The notes: generated by a model from the sequence alone, not told the origin. DNA of 64,000 nt from Acidobacteriota bacterium (GCA_016185425.1 JACPNQ010000013.1:48518-112517); one strand, 5' to 3'; positions 9,503 through 18,343 are shown, counted from the first letter of the stretch. Made by a program: numbers and translations.

Positions 9503-11428
9503 ATGCAAGAACTCGTTAAGCTCTTCCTCGATAAAGGTCTATCGAGACGCGGTTTGATCCAGCGGCTCAGTGCTCTGGGAATAGGACTGACACAGGCCCA
9601 GGCGCTCTTGCAGGCGTTCCAAGCCTCCGAAGATGCAGGCCAGGGACTCCCGGTGCCAGGGTCGTCTCTACTCACAGGAACGGGTGGGGAGCTGATGATG
9701 GCACAGGCAAAGGCGGCCGGATCGGAGTACCTCTTCTGCAACCCTGGATCATTTGAGCAGGGTCTCTACGATGCGCAGGTGACCTCTGGGGTGCCGCTCA
9801 TTATGGGCCTCCATGAAGGGATTGCTATTGCGCTTGCCGACGGCTACCACCGCGCCACGCAGAAGCCCGCGTTCGTCAACATCCATACAATCTCGGGAAC
9901 GGCGCAGGCCGCGGGGCAGTTGTATAACTGCGCCCGTGACGGATCGGCGCTGGTGATCACGGCGGGCTTCCTCGACAACGAAGTCTGGAGCGACGACGGG
10001 AATCTGATGCCTCGACCTGGCTTCGATCAGAAGGAGGTCCCTCGTCAGTTCACCAAGATCTGCTGGGAGGCGCGGGACGCAAAGAGTCTGCCGCTCATGC
10101 TGCGCAGAGCTTACAAGACAGCCGTCACGGCACCCGGCGGGCCGACCTACCTCGGCGTCACACAGGAGGCTCTCGAAGACACGAAGCAGGCGCAGATATT
10201 ACCCGCGGACCGTTTTTTGTTCCACTCCAATCCCAGGCCGGAGGCGGCTGCCGTCGAGCAGGCCGCGAAATGGCTCATCACTGCGAAGCGGCCGTTGCTG
10301 GTCGTTGGCGATGAGATCTGGAAGTCCGGCGCCGGAGAGGTTGTGGTCGCGTTCGCCAACAGATTCGGCCTGCCCGTGGCGTCCGGAAACCAGGGGTTCC
10401 GAAACTATCCCATGCGCGACCCGATGCACATCGGGAATTTCAGCATGGCGTCGCCATACGTCAAGCCCGGCGTCGATCTCGTCATCATGATCGGTGCGCG
10501 CGATTTTGGCGGACGCCTCGTGCCCGCCAACGCCGAAGCCCCGGATGCGCGCGTTGTCCGCATTGGCATGGACACCAACGCTATGGGCCGCAATTATCAG
10601 ACCGACCTGGCGATGATCTGCGACGTCAGGTCCGGCATCGCGGACCTGCAATCCGCGCTCGAATCCATGCTCGCCAGGCAGCGGTTGGCCGATTTTGGCA
10701 AAGCTCGCGCACAGGAAGTGAAGGGAATTGCCGCCAAGATGTGGGAGGCTCGCGACGCGGAATTGAAGGCCAACTTTGGCAAGCCGCTGATGCACCCCGA
10801 CGAACTCACCTACATCATGGCGAAACATGCCGGCAATGCCATGATTGTTAGCGAAGTCCACTCATCCATACCGCGCTATGACCACTTCCGGTTCAGCCAT
10901 CGGCCGGAGGATCCGATGTGGATGACCTACACCAGCAACGGCTTGGGCTGGGGTATCGGCGCGGCAACCGGAGCCAAGCTCGGCCAGCCGGATCGAACTG
11001 TCATCTGTTCCATCGGAGATGGAGCCGTGATGTATCAGGCATCGGCTCTGTGGACGCAGGCCCGCTACGGCATTCCGGTGCTGAACGTGGTGTGGACCAA
11101 CCGCAACTATGAAACCGTGCGGCTTGGTTTCAGCCGCTATGGCAGGAACATGGCGAAATCGGGGCATTACGCCGGCATGTACCTGGGCGACCCGGACATC
11201 GACTACGTGAAACTGGCCGAATCCCAGGGAGTGAAAGGCGAAAAGGTCAATTCGCAGGCAGAGATGGAAGCCGCCATGAAGCGTGGCGTACAGGCTACGA
11301 AAAACGGTAATCCATATCTGCTGGACGTCGCCATCAGCAGAACCGGCGGCGGTGCCGAATCCACCTGGCACGAAGGCTTCAAACTCAGCCAGCGCATGAC
11401 TCGCTCCGGGCGGGAACGCCCGGCGTAA
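9503..11428 (+). CDS. Thiamine-diphosphate-dependent enzyme (acetolactate synthase/benzoylformate decarboxylase superfamily)
   Basis: A 641-residue protein. Residues about 50-215 form the pyrimidine-binding domain with the catalytic Glu in GLHEGIAIALADGYHRAT. A central domain (about 240-400) follows, then the ThDP/Mg-binding domain with GDGAVMYQ near residue 504 and the partner Asn in WTNRNY about 25 residues later. These enzymes cleave or form C-C bonds next to a carbonyl. The substrate cannot be told from sequence, and no small regulatory IlvN-like subunit is adjacent. A 40-50-residue helical N-terminal extension (LSRRGLIQRLSALGIG) is unusual for the family. The start is supported by GGAGG 7 bases upstream. 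The last 226 bases are overlapped on the other strand by the TetR frame. Confidence 0.88.
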   Translation: MQELVKLFLDKGLSRRGLIQRLSALGIGLTQAQALLQAFQASEDAGQGLPVPGSSLLTGTGGELMMAQAKAAGSEYLFCNPGSFEQGLYDAQVTSGVPLIMGLHEGIAIALADGYHRATQKPAFVNIHTISGTAQAAGQLYNCARDGSALVITAGFLDNEVWSDDGNLMPRPGFDQKEVPRQFTKICWEARDAKSLPLMLRRAYKTAVTAPGGPTYLGVTQEALEDTKQAQILPADRFLFHSNPRPEAAAVEQAAKWLITAKRPLLVVGDEIWKSGAGEVVVAFANRFGLPVASGNQGFRNYPMRDPMHIGNFSMASPYVKPGVDLVIMIGARDFGGRLVPANAEAPDARVVRIGMDTNAMGRNYQTDLAMICDVRSGIADLQSALESMLARQRLADFGKARAQEVKGIAAKMWEARDAELKANFGKPLMHPDELTYIMAKHAGNAMIVSEVHSSIPRYDHFRFSHRPEDPMWMTYTSNGLGWGIGAATGAKLGQPDRTVICSIGDGAVMYQASALWTQARYGIPVLNVVWTNRNYETVRLGFSRYGRNMAKSGHYAGMYLGDPDIDYVKLAESQGVKGEKVNSQAEMEAAMKRGVQATKNGNPYLLDVAISRTGGGAESTWHEGFKLSQRMTRSGRERPA

Positions 11429-12042
11429 CTCCAGCTTTTCTTGGTTCGAATGCGCCCCTCCCGCTGTGCCTCGCGCACCAGCGCGCGCGCCGTCCATTCC
11501 AGCACATCCACGGCCTCCTCCCGCGTAGCGCCGGCGATATCGGTCATCACAACAACCGGATCGATCCCGAACAGCAAAGTCAGTGCCTTCGACAGCACGT
11601 TGTACGTGTCCTTATCCAACTTTCCCCGAAGGGGAGCGAGCCCCTGGGCAATCCATTCGTTCCGGTGCCCCGGGCGCCGCACACCGGTCGACGGATCGAG
11701 CGAGAGCCGGAGCAGCGTCCGCAGGGCGCGCTCATTTGCGTAGGTCCACTTTCCAACTCGCCGCGCCAGCCCGGCCAGGCTTTCCTCCACACTCCCTATA
11801 CTGGCCGGCGGCCGGAACAGTGGTCCCCCGGCCGCAAAGAGCGCGAGCTCTGCCAGTAGCAATTCCTGGGACGGAAAATACCGATACGCGGTCGCGCGCG
11901 AGACTCCCGCCGCTGCCGCCGCGGCTGTAATCGTCGGTTCCTTCCCCGCGGCGATCAACGCGCCGGCTGCGGCAACCAGATCCCTGCGCGTCCTGTCCTT
12001 TTGCGATTCGCGATTCCGCGCGCTTCCTCTTGATAAACACAC
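11203..12042 (-). CDS. TetR/AcrR-family transcriptional regulator with run-on C-terminus
   Basis: The helix-turn-helix is clear (EPTITAAAAAAGVSRATAYRYFPSQELLLAEL), followed by an all-helical ligand domain to about AREAQREGRIRTKKS. The frame then continues about 70 codons antisense to the ThDP gene before a stop at 11203. That tail has no TetR features and probably arose by loss of the original stop. The frame is open to an ATG at 12105, but sequence upstream of about 12006 belongs to a cupin relic on the other strand, so GTG at 12042 is a better guess. No strong ribosome binding site is seen for either. A role in controlling the convergent ThDP gene or the lost cupin gene is possible but unproven. 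Confidence 0.78.
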   Translation of the reverse strand: MCLSRGSARNRESQKDRTRRDLVAAAGALIAAGKEPTITAAAAAAGVSRATAYRYFPSQELLLAELALFAAGGPLFRPPASIGSVEESLAGLARRVGKWTYANERALRTLLRLSLDPSTGVRRPGHRNEWIAQGLAPLRGKLDKDTYNVLSKALTLLFGIDPVVVMTDIAGATREEAVDVLEWTARALVREAQREGRIRTKKSWSYAGRSRPERVMRWLSLKPSCQVDSAPPPVLLMATSSRYGLPFFVACTPRFMAASISACELTFSPFTPWDSASFT

Positions 12043-12164
12043 CCGGCGGTTTCGAGCGCATGTTCGAACTGGCTCCCGGCTCCAAAGAAGACGCGATTCG
12101 CGCACTCAATGCGTTCGATATCGAAGTGGTCGGCCTCCACCCGCGTCACGCCGCCGCAGCCTGA
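12006..12164 (+). pseudogene. Cupin-domain protein, C-terminal remnant
   Basis: The plus frame ending in TGA at 12162-12164 reads RFLLINTPGGFERMFELAP then an acidic helix and EVVGLHPRHAAAA. The TPGGFERxF motif is typical of the last strand and tail of small cupins of the quercetinase-like group. No start and no cupin barrel lie upstream; the sequence runs straight into the TetR 5' end on the opposite strand. It is most likely the 3' stub of a gene deleted next to its regulator. Confidence 0.55.
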
Positions 12165-12247
12165 GCTGACTGGCGACTTGCAAAGTTTTTGCTTGGTGGC
12201 CTGAGCGTTTCCGAACATCTGCCACGCGTGATATTTAGCGAGGCAAT

Positions 12248-13642
12248 ATGAACCTTAGACGACTATTCGGAACGGCAATATCCGCCGCTCTGCTCACTGC
12301 CCTCTCAGGGCAAATTCCCGATTTCAAACCGTCAACGCCGCTGTTGGGGGCGGCGTTCCAGAACGACAACGAGGCAATGGCCAGACTGCTTCAATCGGGA
12401 GCCAACCCCAACGACGGGCGATTCTTTGGATGGACAGCGCTCCAAATCGCCGTCGTCCACGCAAACAACAAGATGGCTGGGAATCTGCTGGCTCACGGCG
12501 CGGACATTCGACTTACGGACGGGAATGGCAATACTCCGCTAATGTGGGCCGTTGGTTCCGAAGTTCCAAATCCGGAGATGGTGGAAGAACTGCTAAAGCG
12601 GGGAGCGGATGCCGGTGTGAAGAACAATTTCGGCGAGTCCGCACTAACCTGGGCAGCCCGCCGCGGGAATACGGAAGCCATCGCCAGGTTGAGGGCTGCC
12701 GGTGCAAGCGACGCGGCAGCGGTTCGGCAGGCGGCGGAAAGCGCGATCTCGCTCCTGCAGAAGAGCGGACCGGAGTTCGTCAAGGTCTCCGGCTGCACGT
12801 CCTGCCATCACCAGTCGCTGCCGCAGATGCTCTACGGCGCGGCACGCAAACGCGGATTTACCGTCGATGAAACCGTCTCCGCGCGGCAGGTGAAGTCTGT
12901 AATGGCGATGTTTCGGCCCATTCGGGAGAAGCTCGTGGACGGTTCCGTGAACCTTCCCAACCCTGGGATCAGCGTCGGCTACTCGCTTGTCGGGCTCGAA
13001 GCGGAAGGCTATGCGCCGGACGAAACAACGGCCGCAATGACCGCCGCGATCCTCCGCACCCAGTTGCCGGACGGCAGTTTCGCGGTGTTGCCGGCACGGC
13101 CGCCGCTAGAGGCAAGCACCTTTTCGGCGACCGCCTTGAGCATCCGTGCTCTGCAGGTCTATGGCGGTAGTGCCGCCCCGAATATTGCAATGGCGCGCGA
13201 ATGGCTGATCCGGGCGAAGGCCGCCACGAATGAGGATATGGCGATGCGCTTGCTGGGCTTGGCGTGGTCGCATGCGCAGAAGGCGGAAGTCGACCGCGCC
13301 GCGGCGGAATTGCGCGCCGCGCAGCGGCCGGACGGCGGCTGGGCGCAGCTTGCGGGTTTGGAATCGGACGCGTACGCCACAGGCCAATCGTTGGTTGCGT
13401 TGCAAATTGCCGGCAAGGCCGAGGAGAGTTCGCCGCGAGCAATCGCCTACCTGATGCGGACACAGCTCGCCGACGGATCCTGGCTCGTGCGCTCTCGCAG
13501 CAATCCGCTGCAGCCCTTAAAAGACAGTGGATTTCCACACGGGAGGGATCAGTGGATATCGGCAGCCGGCACAAGCTGGGCTGCCCTTGCCCTGACCCAG
13601 TCTCAGCCCTCTGTCACGACTGTTGCAACCGGGGATCGCTAA
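12248..13642 (+). CDS. Ankyrin-repeat protein with CxxCH motif and squalene-cyclase-like toroid
   Basis: A 464-residue exported protein with a signal peptide ending near SALSG. Residues about 30-160 hold four ankyrin-type repeats (TPLLGAAFQNDNEAMARLL, TALQIAVVHANNKMAGNLL, TPLMWAVGSEVPNPEMVEEL, SALTWAARRGNTEAIARL). Near residue 181 is GCTSCHHQ, a c-type heme attachment motif CxxCH. Residues about 215-455 form an alpha/alpha-toroid of the prenyltransferase/squalene-oxidase repeat type (LPDGSFAVLP, RPDGGWAQLAG, LADGSWLVRS). The catalytic DxDD of true cyclases is not visible. Heme attachment would require cytochrome c maturation in the periplasm, and a distal Met ligand is not obvious. A sensor or scaffold role is a guess. 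Confidence 0.83.
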   Translation: MNLRRLFGTAISAALLTALSGQIPDFKPSTPLLGAAFQNDNEAMARLLQSGANPNDGRFFGWTALQIAVVHANNKMAGNLLAHGADIRLTDGNGNTPLMWAVGSEVPNPEMVEELLKRGADAGVKNNFGESALTWAARRGNTEAIARLRAAGASDAAAVRQAAESAISLLQKSGPEFVKVSGCTSCHHQSLPQMLYGAARKRGFTVDETVSARQVKSVMAMFRPIREKLVDGSVNLPNPGISVGYSLVGLEAEGYAPDETTAAMTAAILRTQLPDGSFAVLPARPPLEASTFSATALSIRALQVYGGSAAPNIAMAREWLIRAKAATNEDMAMRLLGLAWSHAQKAEVDRAAAELRAAQRPDGGWAQLAGLESDAYATGQSLVALQIAGKAEESSPRAIAYLMRTQLADGSWLVRSRSNPLQPLKDSGFPHGRDQWISAAGTSWAALALTQSQPSVTTVATGDR

Positions 13643-13649
13643 AACGAAC

Positions 13650-13673
13650 GGGCCGGTCAGTTTCCGCCGGCCC
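13650..13673 (+). terminator. Hairpin after the ankyrin/toroid gene
   Basis: GGGCCGG (13650-13656) pairs with CCGGCCC (13667-13673) around a 10-base loop, 7 bases past the stop codon. No T-run follows, so it may be a weak or factor-dependent terminator or an mRNA-end stabiliser. Confidence 0.4.
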
Positions 13674-13743
13674 CTCCCAACTTCGGCCTAACCGTTGGCG
13701 GCTGGCTCAGTCTAAGACACCAGACAGCACGCGGGAGATACCC

Positions 13744-15117
13744 GTGAAACTGAGTCGAGGATTGAGCCTGATGAAATTCCTATTCCTATCCGCCGCCGCC
13801 CTGACGCTGCTCGCGCAGCCGGAACCGCCGCTTCCTCCCAAGGCGCCCAAAGCGCCCTCTTGGCCAAAGGAGCCCAAGTTCGCGGACGGCTTCAAGTATG
13901 TTGAACCCGGCGCCTTCGCGATCGGTAAGTTTCCCTCCGTCGATGCCGGAGCCTTCGCTATGGGCAAGTTCCCTCCCGGCGCCGCGTTCGCATTGCAGGG
14001 CGGCCGGGACCGCGCGGAATCCGAAGCTGACCGTGAATACGAACGGGGTATTCGCGCGATCGACAAACGGCAATGGGACGTGGCTCTCAACCACTTCCAG
14101 GAGATTGCCTCGCTTGGCAAGTATCGAGCGGATGCCGCGCTCTACTGGAAAGCCTTGGCGCTAATCCGCCTCGCCCGGCCTCAGGAAGCGGGCGCCGCGC
14201 TCGACACCTTGTCCAAGACCTACGCCCAGAGTTCGTGGGCCCAGGAAGGGCAGAAGCTCCGCTCGGAAGTGAACGCCAAGCCGCTGACTGCCGATGAGGA
14301 AGAAATTAAGCTGGCCGCCATGAACAGCCTGATGCACTCGGATTCGGACCGCGCTGTCCCACTCCTCGAAAAGATGCTCGAGCGCCGGAGCTCGCCGCAG
14401 ATCCAGGAGCGCGCACTGCAACTGCTGACGCAGAGCAATGCTTCCAGCGCTCGGGAGGTTGTGGTGAAAATCGCCAAGGGCGGTGGGAACCCTTCATTAC
14501 AGGGGCGCGCCATACGCCACCTTGCATCCCACAATAGCCCCGAGAACCTGCAGATTCTTGGCGATGTTTATCGCTCGGCGCCGGACGCGAGTCTGAAGCG
14601 CCTGGTGTTGCGCGGGTATATGTCTTTCGGTGAGCGCGATCGTCTTTTTGCCGTCGCCAAGAGCGATACCGATCCCGCTATGCGCCGCGAGGCGATACAG
14701 ATGCTCGGAGGCATGGGCGCGCATACGCAGCTCGCCGAGCTCTATGGATCGGAAAGCTCCACGGAAGTGCGTGCTTCCATCATGCGCGGAATGATGGCGG
14801 CCGGCAGCTCGTCGAAGCTCATTGAAATCGCCAAGGGCGAAAAGGATCCGGCGCTCAGCGAAATGGCCATCCAGCATCTCGGCGGCATCCACTCGGCGGC
14901 GGCGTCGGAAGCGCTTGCTTCCATGTATCAATCCGGCGCGACCACGGAAGTGCGCCGCCGCATTCTTCGCTCTCTGGCAGCCCAGAACAGCGCAAAACAA
15001 CTGATCGATGTGGCCAAAAACGAGAAGGATCCGGATCTGCGCCGCCAGGCTGTGCAGTACCTCACGCACATGCGCAGCCCGGAGGCCACCGCCTACCTGA
15101 TGGAACTGTTGAAGTAG
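13744..15117 (+). CDS. Exported TPR/HEAT-repeat protein
   Basis: Start chosen at GTG 13744, which has GGGAGA 5 bases upstream; ATG 13771 is the in-frame alternative. The signal peptide (MKFLFLSAAALTLLAQ) is followed by a Pro-rich stretch and a short internal duplication, PGAFAIGKFPSV/AGAFAMGKFPPG. A TPR-like segment (REYERGIRAIDKRQWDVALN) then leads into about seven HEAT-type helical pairs of roughly 30 residues to the C-terminus, with the recurrent ending DPxxRRxAxxxLxxM. It is a helical solenoid for protein binding in the envelope, with no enzymatic motif. The next gene encodes a second HEAT protein 10 bases downstream, so the two are probably one operon and may act as a pair. Confidence 0.82.
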   Translation: MKLSRGLSLMKFLFLSAAALTLLAQPEPPLPPKAPKAPSWPKEPKFADGFKYVEPGAFAIGKFPSVDAGAFAMGKFPPGAAFALQGGRDRAESEADREYERGIRAIDKRQWDVALNHFQEIASLGKYRADAALYWKALALIRLARPQEAGAALDTLSKTYAQSSWAQEGQKLRSEVNAKPLTADEEEIKLAAMNSLMHSDSDRAVPLLEKMLERRSSPQIQERALQLLTQSNASSAREVVVKIAKGGGNPSLQGRAIRHLASHNSPENLQILGDVYRSAPDASLKRLVLRGYMSFGERDRLFAVAKSDTDPAMRREAIQMLGGMGAHTQLAELYGSESSTEVRASIMRGMMAAGSSSKLIEIAKGEKDPALSEMAIQHLGGIHSAAASEALASMYQSGATTEVRRRILRSLAAQNSAKQLIDVAKNEKDPDLRRQAVQYLTHMRSPEATAYLMELLK

Positions 15118-15127
15118 GAGCTCCGCC

Positions 15128-16177
15128 ATGATCCGATCCATGCTTCTCCTCTGTGCCGCGGCGGTCCCCATGGCCGCGCAGCAACCGGCTATCGCCAACG
15201 CGAACCTGCAAACCGCGTCGGCGGCGAACGGTCTCGATGCGGCTGTCAAGGCGGCTATCGCCAGGCAATCTACCGCTGCCTGGATCGGATACGCGGTCCC
15301 GAAAATCCCCGGTGACCGGCAGTCCTGTTGCTGGAGTGACGACGGCCGGGGGTGCGGGCTGGAAGGCCGTACCGCCGGGCCGCTCCCCGTGCCGGCAGGT
15401 CCGGTCAAACTGGAAGGCCCAAGTCATATCGCCGTTCTCTTTCGTGTTGAGCAGGGAGCCGTCGTCAAAATCCGTAACTTCTCCATTGACTGCCCCCTCG
15501 ACGCCGGCGGCCTTCCGTTCCATTGGCTCTCCAACGTTCGGATAGCCGATAGCGTTGCCGTTCTTACTCAGTACGCGCTGAAGGAGGAGGCGCTCACGGA
15601 TCGCCGCCGGAGAGTAAACGAATCCGCGGTGCAGGCTCTGGCGCTTCACGAAGGCGGCGAGGCCGAAACGGCGCTTGAGAAGTTCGCGTTATCGGGTCAA
15701 ACGGTGGAGACCAGGAAAACAGCGGCATTCTGGCTCGCCAATTCCCGCGGCAAGCGCGGCTATGAAGTCGTCGTTCGTGTCCTACGGGATGATACCAACG
15801 AAAAAGTACGCGAGCATGCCATCTTCGCTCTGACTCAGAGTAGGGAACCGGAGGCAATTCCGGTGATCGTCCGTGCCGCAAAGGAAGACAAATCGCCGCA
15901 CGTGCGTGGTCAGGCGCTCTTCTGGCTCGCCCAGAAGGCATCGAAGCAAGCAATCGGGCCGATCAACGACTCGATCGCCGCTGACCCGGAAACGGAAGTG
16001 AAGAAAAAGGCAGTCTTTGCTCTAACACAGATCCCCAACGGGGAAGGAATCCCAACACTGATTCAGGTCGCCCGCAACAATCAGAACCCGGCCGTGCGGA
16101 AACAGGCCATGTTCTGGCTGGGTCAATCGAAGGACCCGCGTGCGATCCGGTTCTTCGAAGAAGTGCTGGCAAAGTAG
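15128..16177 (+). CDS. Exported HEAT-repeat protein
   Basis: A 349-residue protein with signal peptide MIRSMLLLCAAAVPMAAQ. Residues about 35-145 form a Cys-containing domain (GDRQSCCWSDDGRGCG, RNFSIDCPLD) that I do not recognise. From about 165 to the end there are HEAT repeats, including a conspicuous regular motif KxxAxFWLxxS/K (KTAAFWLANSRG, GQALFWLAQKAS, KQAMFWLGQSKD) alternating with HAIFALTQS/KAVFALTQI. The stop is followed by a short gap to the hydrolase gene. Strong Shine-Dalgarno GGAG lies 7 bases before ATG. The partner is probably the preceding HEAT protein. Confidence 0.83.
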   Translation: MIRSMLLLCAAAVPMAAQQPAIANANLQTASAANGLDAAVKAAIARQSTAAWIGYAVPKIPGDRQSCCWSDDGRGCGLEGRTAGPLPVPAGPVKLEGPSHIAVLFRVEQGAVVKIRNFSIDCPLDAGGLPFHWLSNVRIADSVAVLTQYALKEEALTDRRRRVNESAVQALALHEGGEAETALEKFALSGQTVETRKTAAFWLANSRGKRGYEVVVRVLRDDTNEKVREHAIFALTQSREPEAIPVIVRAAKEDKSPHVRGQALFWLAQKASKQAIGPINDSIAADPETEVKKKAVFALTQIPNGEGIPTLIQVARNNQNPAVRKQAMFWLGQSKDPRAIRFFEEVLAK

Positions 16178-16255
16178 GGAAATACCGCCAGCAGTTTTCT
16201 GCCGCTCGGCTCTCTGCTATCGTAGGGACGTTTCTTGCGAAGCACAAGGAAGTCG

Positions 16256-18343
16256 ATGCGACCCATATCCCTTTTCCTGATTCTTGCGGCCGCTGGAGCG
16301 GCGCAGGATGACCGCGCCTTGCAGTTCCTGACGAACCATACCGACTACGGCGCCATCCGGAACCAACTCGCCGAATATGAGCACAAACGCGCATTCGCGC
16401 TGCTCGATACGCGTGAGGCGCTGGTGGCGAAATGGACCGCCGCGGACGCAAAAGCGCGGCGAACTGTCCTTCGTGAGAAGATGATCCGCGCGCTTGGCGG
16501 ATTCCCGGAACGTACTCCACTCAACGCGCGTGTCGTTGGAGTAATCGAGCAGCCGGACTACAAGATCGAAAAGATCCTCTTCGAGAGCCAGCCGCGATTC
16601 TTTGTCACCGCCAACCTCTACCTGCCGACGAAGGGGACCGGTCCGTTCCCGGCAATCCTGTTTCCGCTCGGGCACGAAGAGGGCGCTAAAGCGCATGGGA
16701 CGTGGCAGCAGTTGCTAGTGACATTCGCGCGGAAAGGGTACGTCTGCCTCGCTTGGGACACACTCGGACAGGGCGAGCGCGTTCAGCTCTACGATGAGGA
16801 CTTTGAAAGCTCCAAGGTCGTTCGTTCCACGACAGAGCACACGATCCTCGGCACGCAGACGCTCCTGAGCGGCGAATCGCTTGCGCGGTACACGGTGTGG
16901 GACGGGATCCGCGCCCTTGACTACCTGGTTTCACGCCCGGAGGTGGACCCGAAACGGATCGGTTGCACCGGCAACTCGGGCGGCGGAACGCATACCGCCT
17001 ACCTGTCGGCGCTCGACGACCGCATCCAGGTCGCCGCTCCGTCCTGCTACATCACGTCCTGGCGGCGGCTCCTCCAAACCATCGGCCCACAGGACGCGGA
17101 GCAGTGCATTCCACCGTGGATCGGCGGTGGCCTGGATCACGCCGATTTCATCCACGCCTTTGCTCCCAAGCCGTTTATGATCCTCTCGGCTGTCCGGGAC
17201 TTTTTCTCGATCGCCGGCGCGCGAGAATCGTTCGCGGAGGCGAAACGCATTTACGATCTGCACGGCGCGCCGCAAAAGATCGCCATGAGCGAGGCCGATG
17301 ACGGGCACGGTTATAGCAAGCCGCGCCGGCTGGCTGCATATCGGTGGTTTGACCGTTGGCTAAAGGGTGTGGATGAGGAGACGGTCGAAGAGCCTGTGAA
17401 TCCGCGGCTCGAGGAGGATCTGCGTTCGACGAAAACCGGGCAGGTGCAGACGTCGCTTGGCGGCGAGTCCGTCTTCTCGTTGAATCGCGCAAGAGCGCGG
17501 GGGTTCCAACGCTCGATGCCGTCAAGCGATCTCGTGAAGCGGCTGATTGGATACGAACGCGAGACTGGCACACCGCCCTTGAAGCCGTTTGGCGCGTTGC
17601 TGCGCGACGGCTACCGGATTGAGAAGCTCACCTACCAGAGCGAGCCGGGAATTGAAATCCCCGCGCTGCTATTCGTCCCCGCGGGACACGCAAGCAAGCG
17701 GGCCGCAATAGTCTACGTGCATGGCCGCGGGAAGGCGTATGAGGTCACCGAGGTCGAAACCCTGGTCCGGCAAGGGCTGATCGTGCTCTCGATAGACGCA
17801 CGCGGCTTTGGCGAGACGCGCAAGGCGAGCGACGACAACGGCTCCGATTGGCCCCGCTATTTCGGCGATTACAACAGCGCGATGACGGCGTTCCTGACAG
17901 GCTCCACGCTGATTGGCGGGCGGGCGAGGGACATATCGCGCGCCGTCGATCTCCTTTCGGCTCGCGCGGAGGTGGATCCGCAGCGGGTTTATGGCGCTGC
18001 GCGCGAGGGCGCCGGCGTGGCGCTGCTGCACGCGGCGGCGCTCGATCCGCGACTGCGGCGCGTGGCGATCGAGCAGACGCTGGAAAGTTATCAATCGGTT
18101 GTGGAGCAGCGCTTGCATCGGGGTGTCTTTGAACACGTGGTGCCGGGTGTGTTGCGCCATTACGATTTGCCCGATCTGGCTCGGATGTTGGCGCCGCGGC
18201 CGCTAGTGATTGTCGATTCGGCCGATCCGATGGGACTGCCGGCACCGCTCGACCGCGTCAAAGCCGCCTATCCGTCGGCGAAGGTAATGCGGCGGCAGTC
18301 CGGCGATACGTCCGCGACACTGTACGGATTCGGAGCGCCGTGA
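16256..18343 (+). CDS. Two-domain alpha/beta-hydrolase (acetyl-xylan-esterase-like), exported
   Basis: ATG 16256 has AAGGA upstream; the frame also opens at a TTG 21 bases earlier. The signal peptide is MRPISLFLILAAAGAAQ. The first hydrolase domain (about residues 85-380) contains the nucleophile elbow GCTGNSGGGTHTAY near residue 240 and a likely catalytic His in DDGHGYSKPRR. The second domain (about 430-690) has the same fold (AAIVYVHGRGKAYEV, LIVLSIDARGFGETR). Its elbow, however, reads YGAAREGAG, with Glu where the nucleophilic Ser is expected, so it is probably non-catalytic. This tandem arrangement occurs in exported carbohydrate esterases. The downstream transglutaminase-like gene overlaps the stop by 4 bases (ATGA). 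Confidence 0.85.
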   Translation: MRPISLFLILAAAGAAQDDRALQFLTNHTDYGAIRNQLAEYEHKRAFALLDTREALVAKWTAADAKARRTVLREKMIRALGGFPERTPLNARVVGVIEQPDYKIEKILFESQPRFFVTANLYLPTKGTGPFPAILFPLGHEEGAKAHGTWQQLLVTFARKGYVCLAWDTLGQGERVQLYDEDFESSKVVRSTTEHTILGTQTLLSGESLARYTVWDGIRALDYLVSRPEVDPKRIGCTGNSGGGTHTAYLSALDDRIQVAAPSCYITSWRRLLQTIGPQDAEQCIPPWIGGGLDHADFIHAFAPKPFMILSAVRDFFSIAGARESFAEAKRIYDLHGAPQKIAMSEADDGHGYSKPRRLAAYRWFDRWLKGVDEETVEEPVNPRLEEDLRSTKTGQVQTSLGGESVFSLNRARARGFQRSMPSSDLVKRLIGYERETGTPPLKPFGALLRDGYRIEKLTYQSEPGIEIPALLFVPAGHASKRAAIVYVHGRGKAYEVTEVETLVRQGLIVLSIDARGFGETRKASDDNGSDWPRYFGDYNSAMTAFLTGSTLIGGRARDISRAVDLLSARAEVDPQRVYGAAREGAGVALLHAAALDPRLRRVAIEQTLESYQSVVEQRLHRGVFEHVVPGVLRHYDLPDLARMLAPRPLVIVDSADPMGLPAPLDRVKAAYPSAKVMRRQSGDTSATLYGFGAP

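Noticed and set aside
14497..15408. 303-codon minus frame across the two HEAT genes
   Set aside because: It runs across two real plus-strand genes and their junction; it is a shadow frame.
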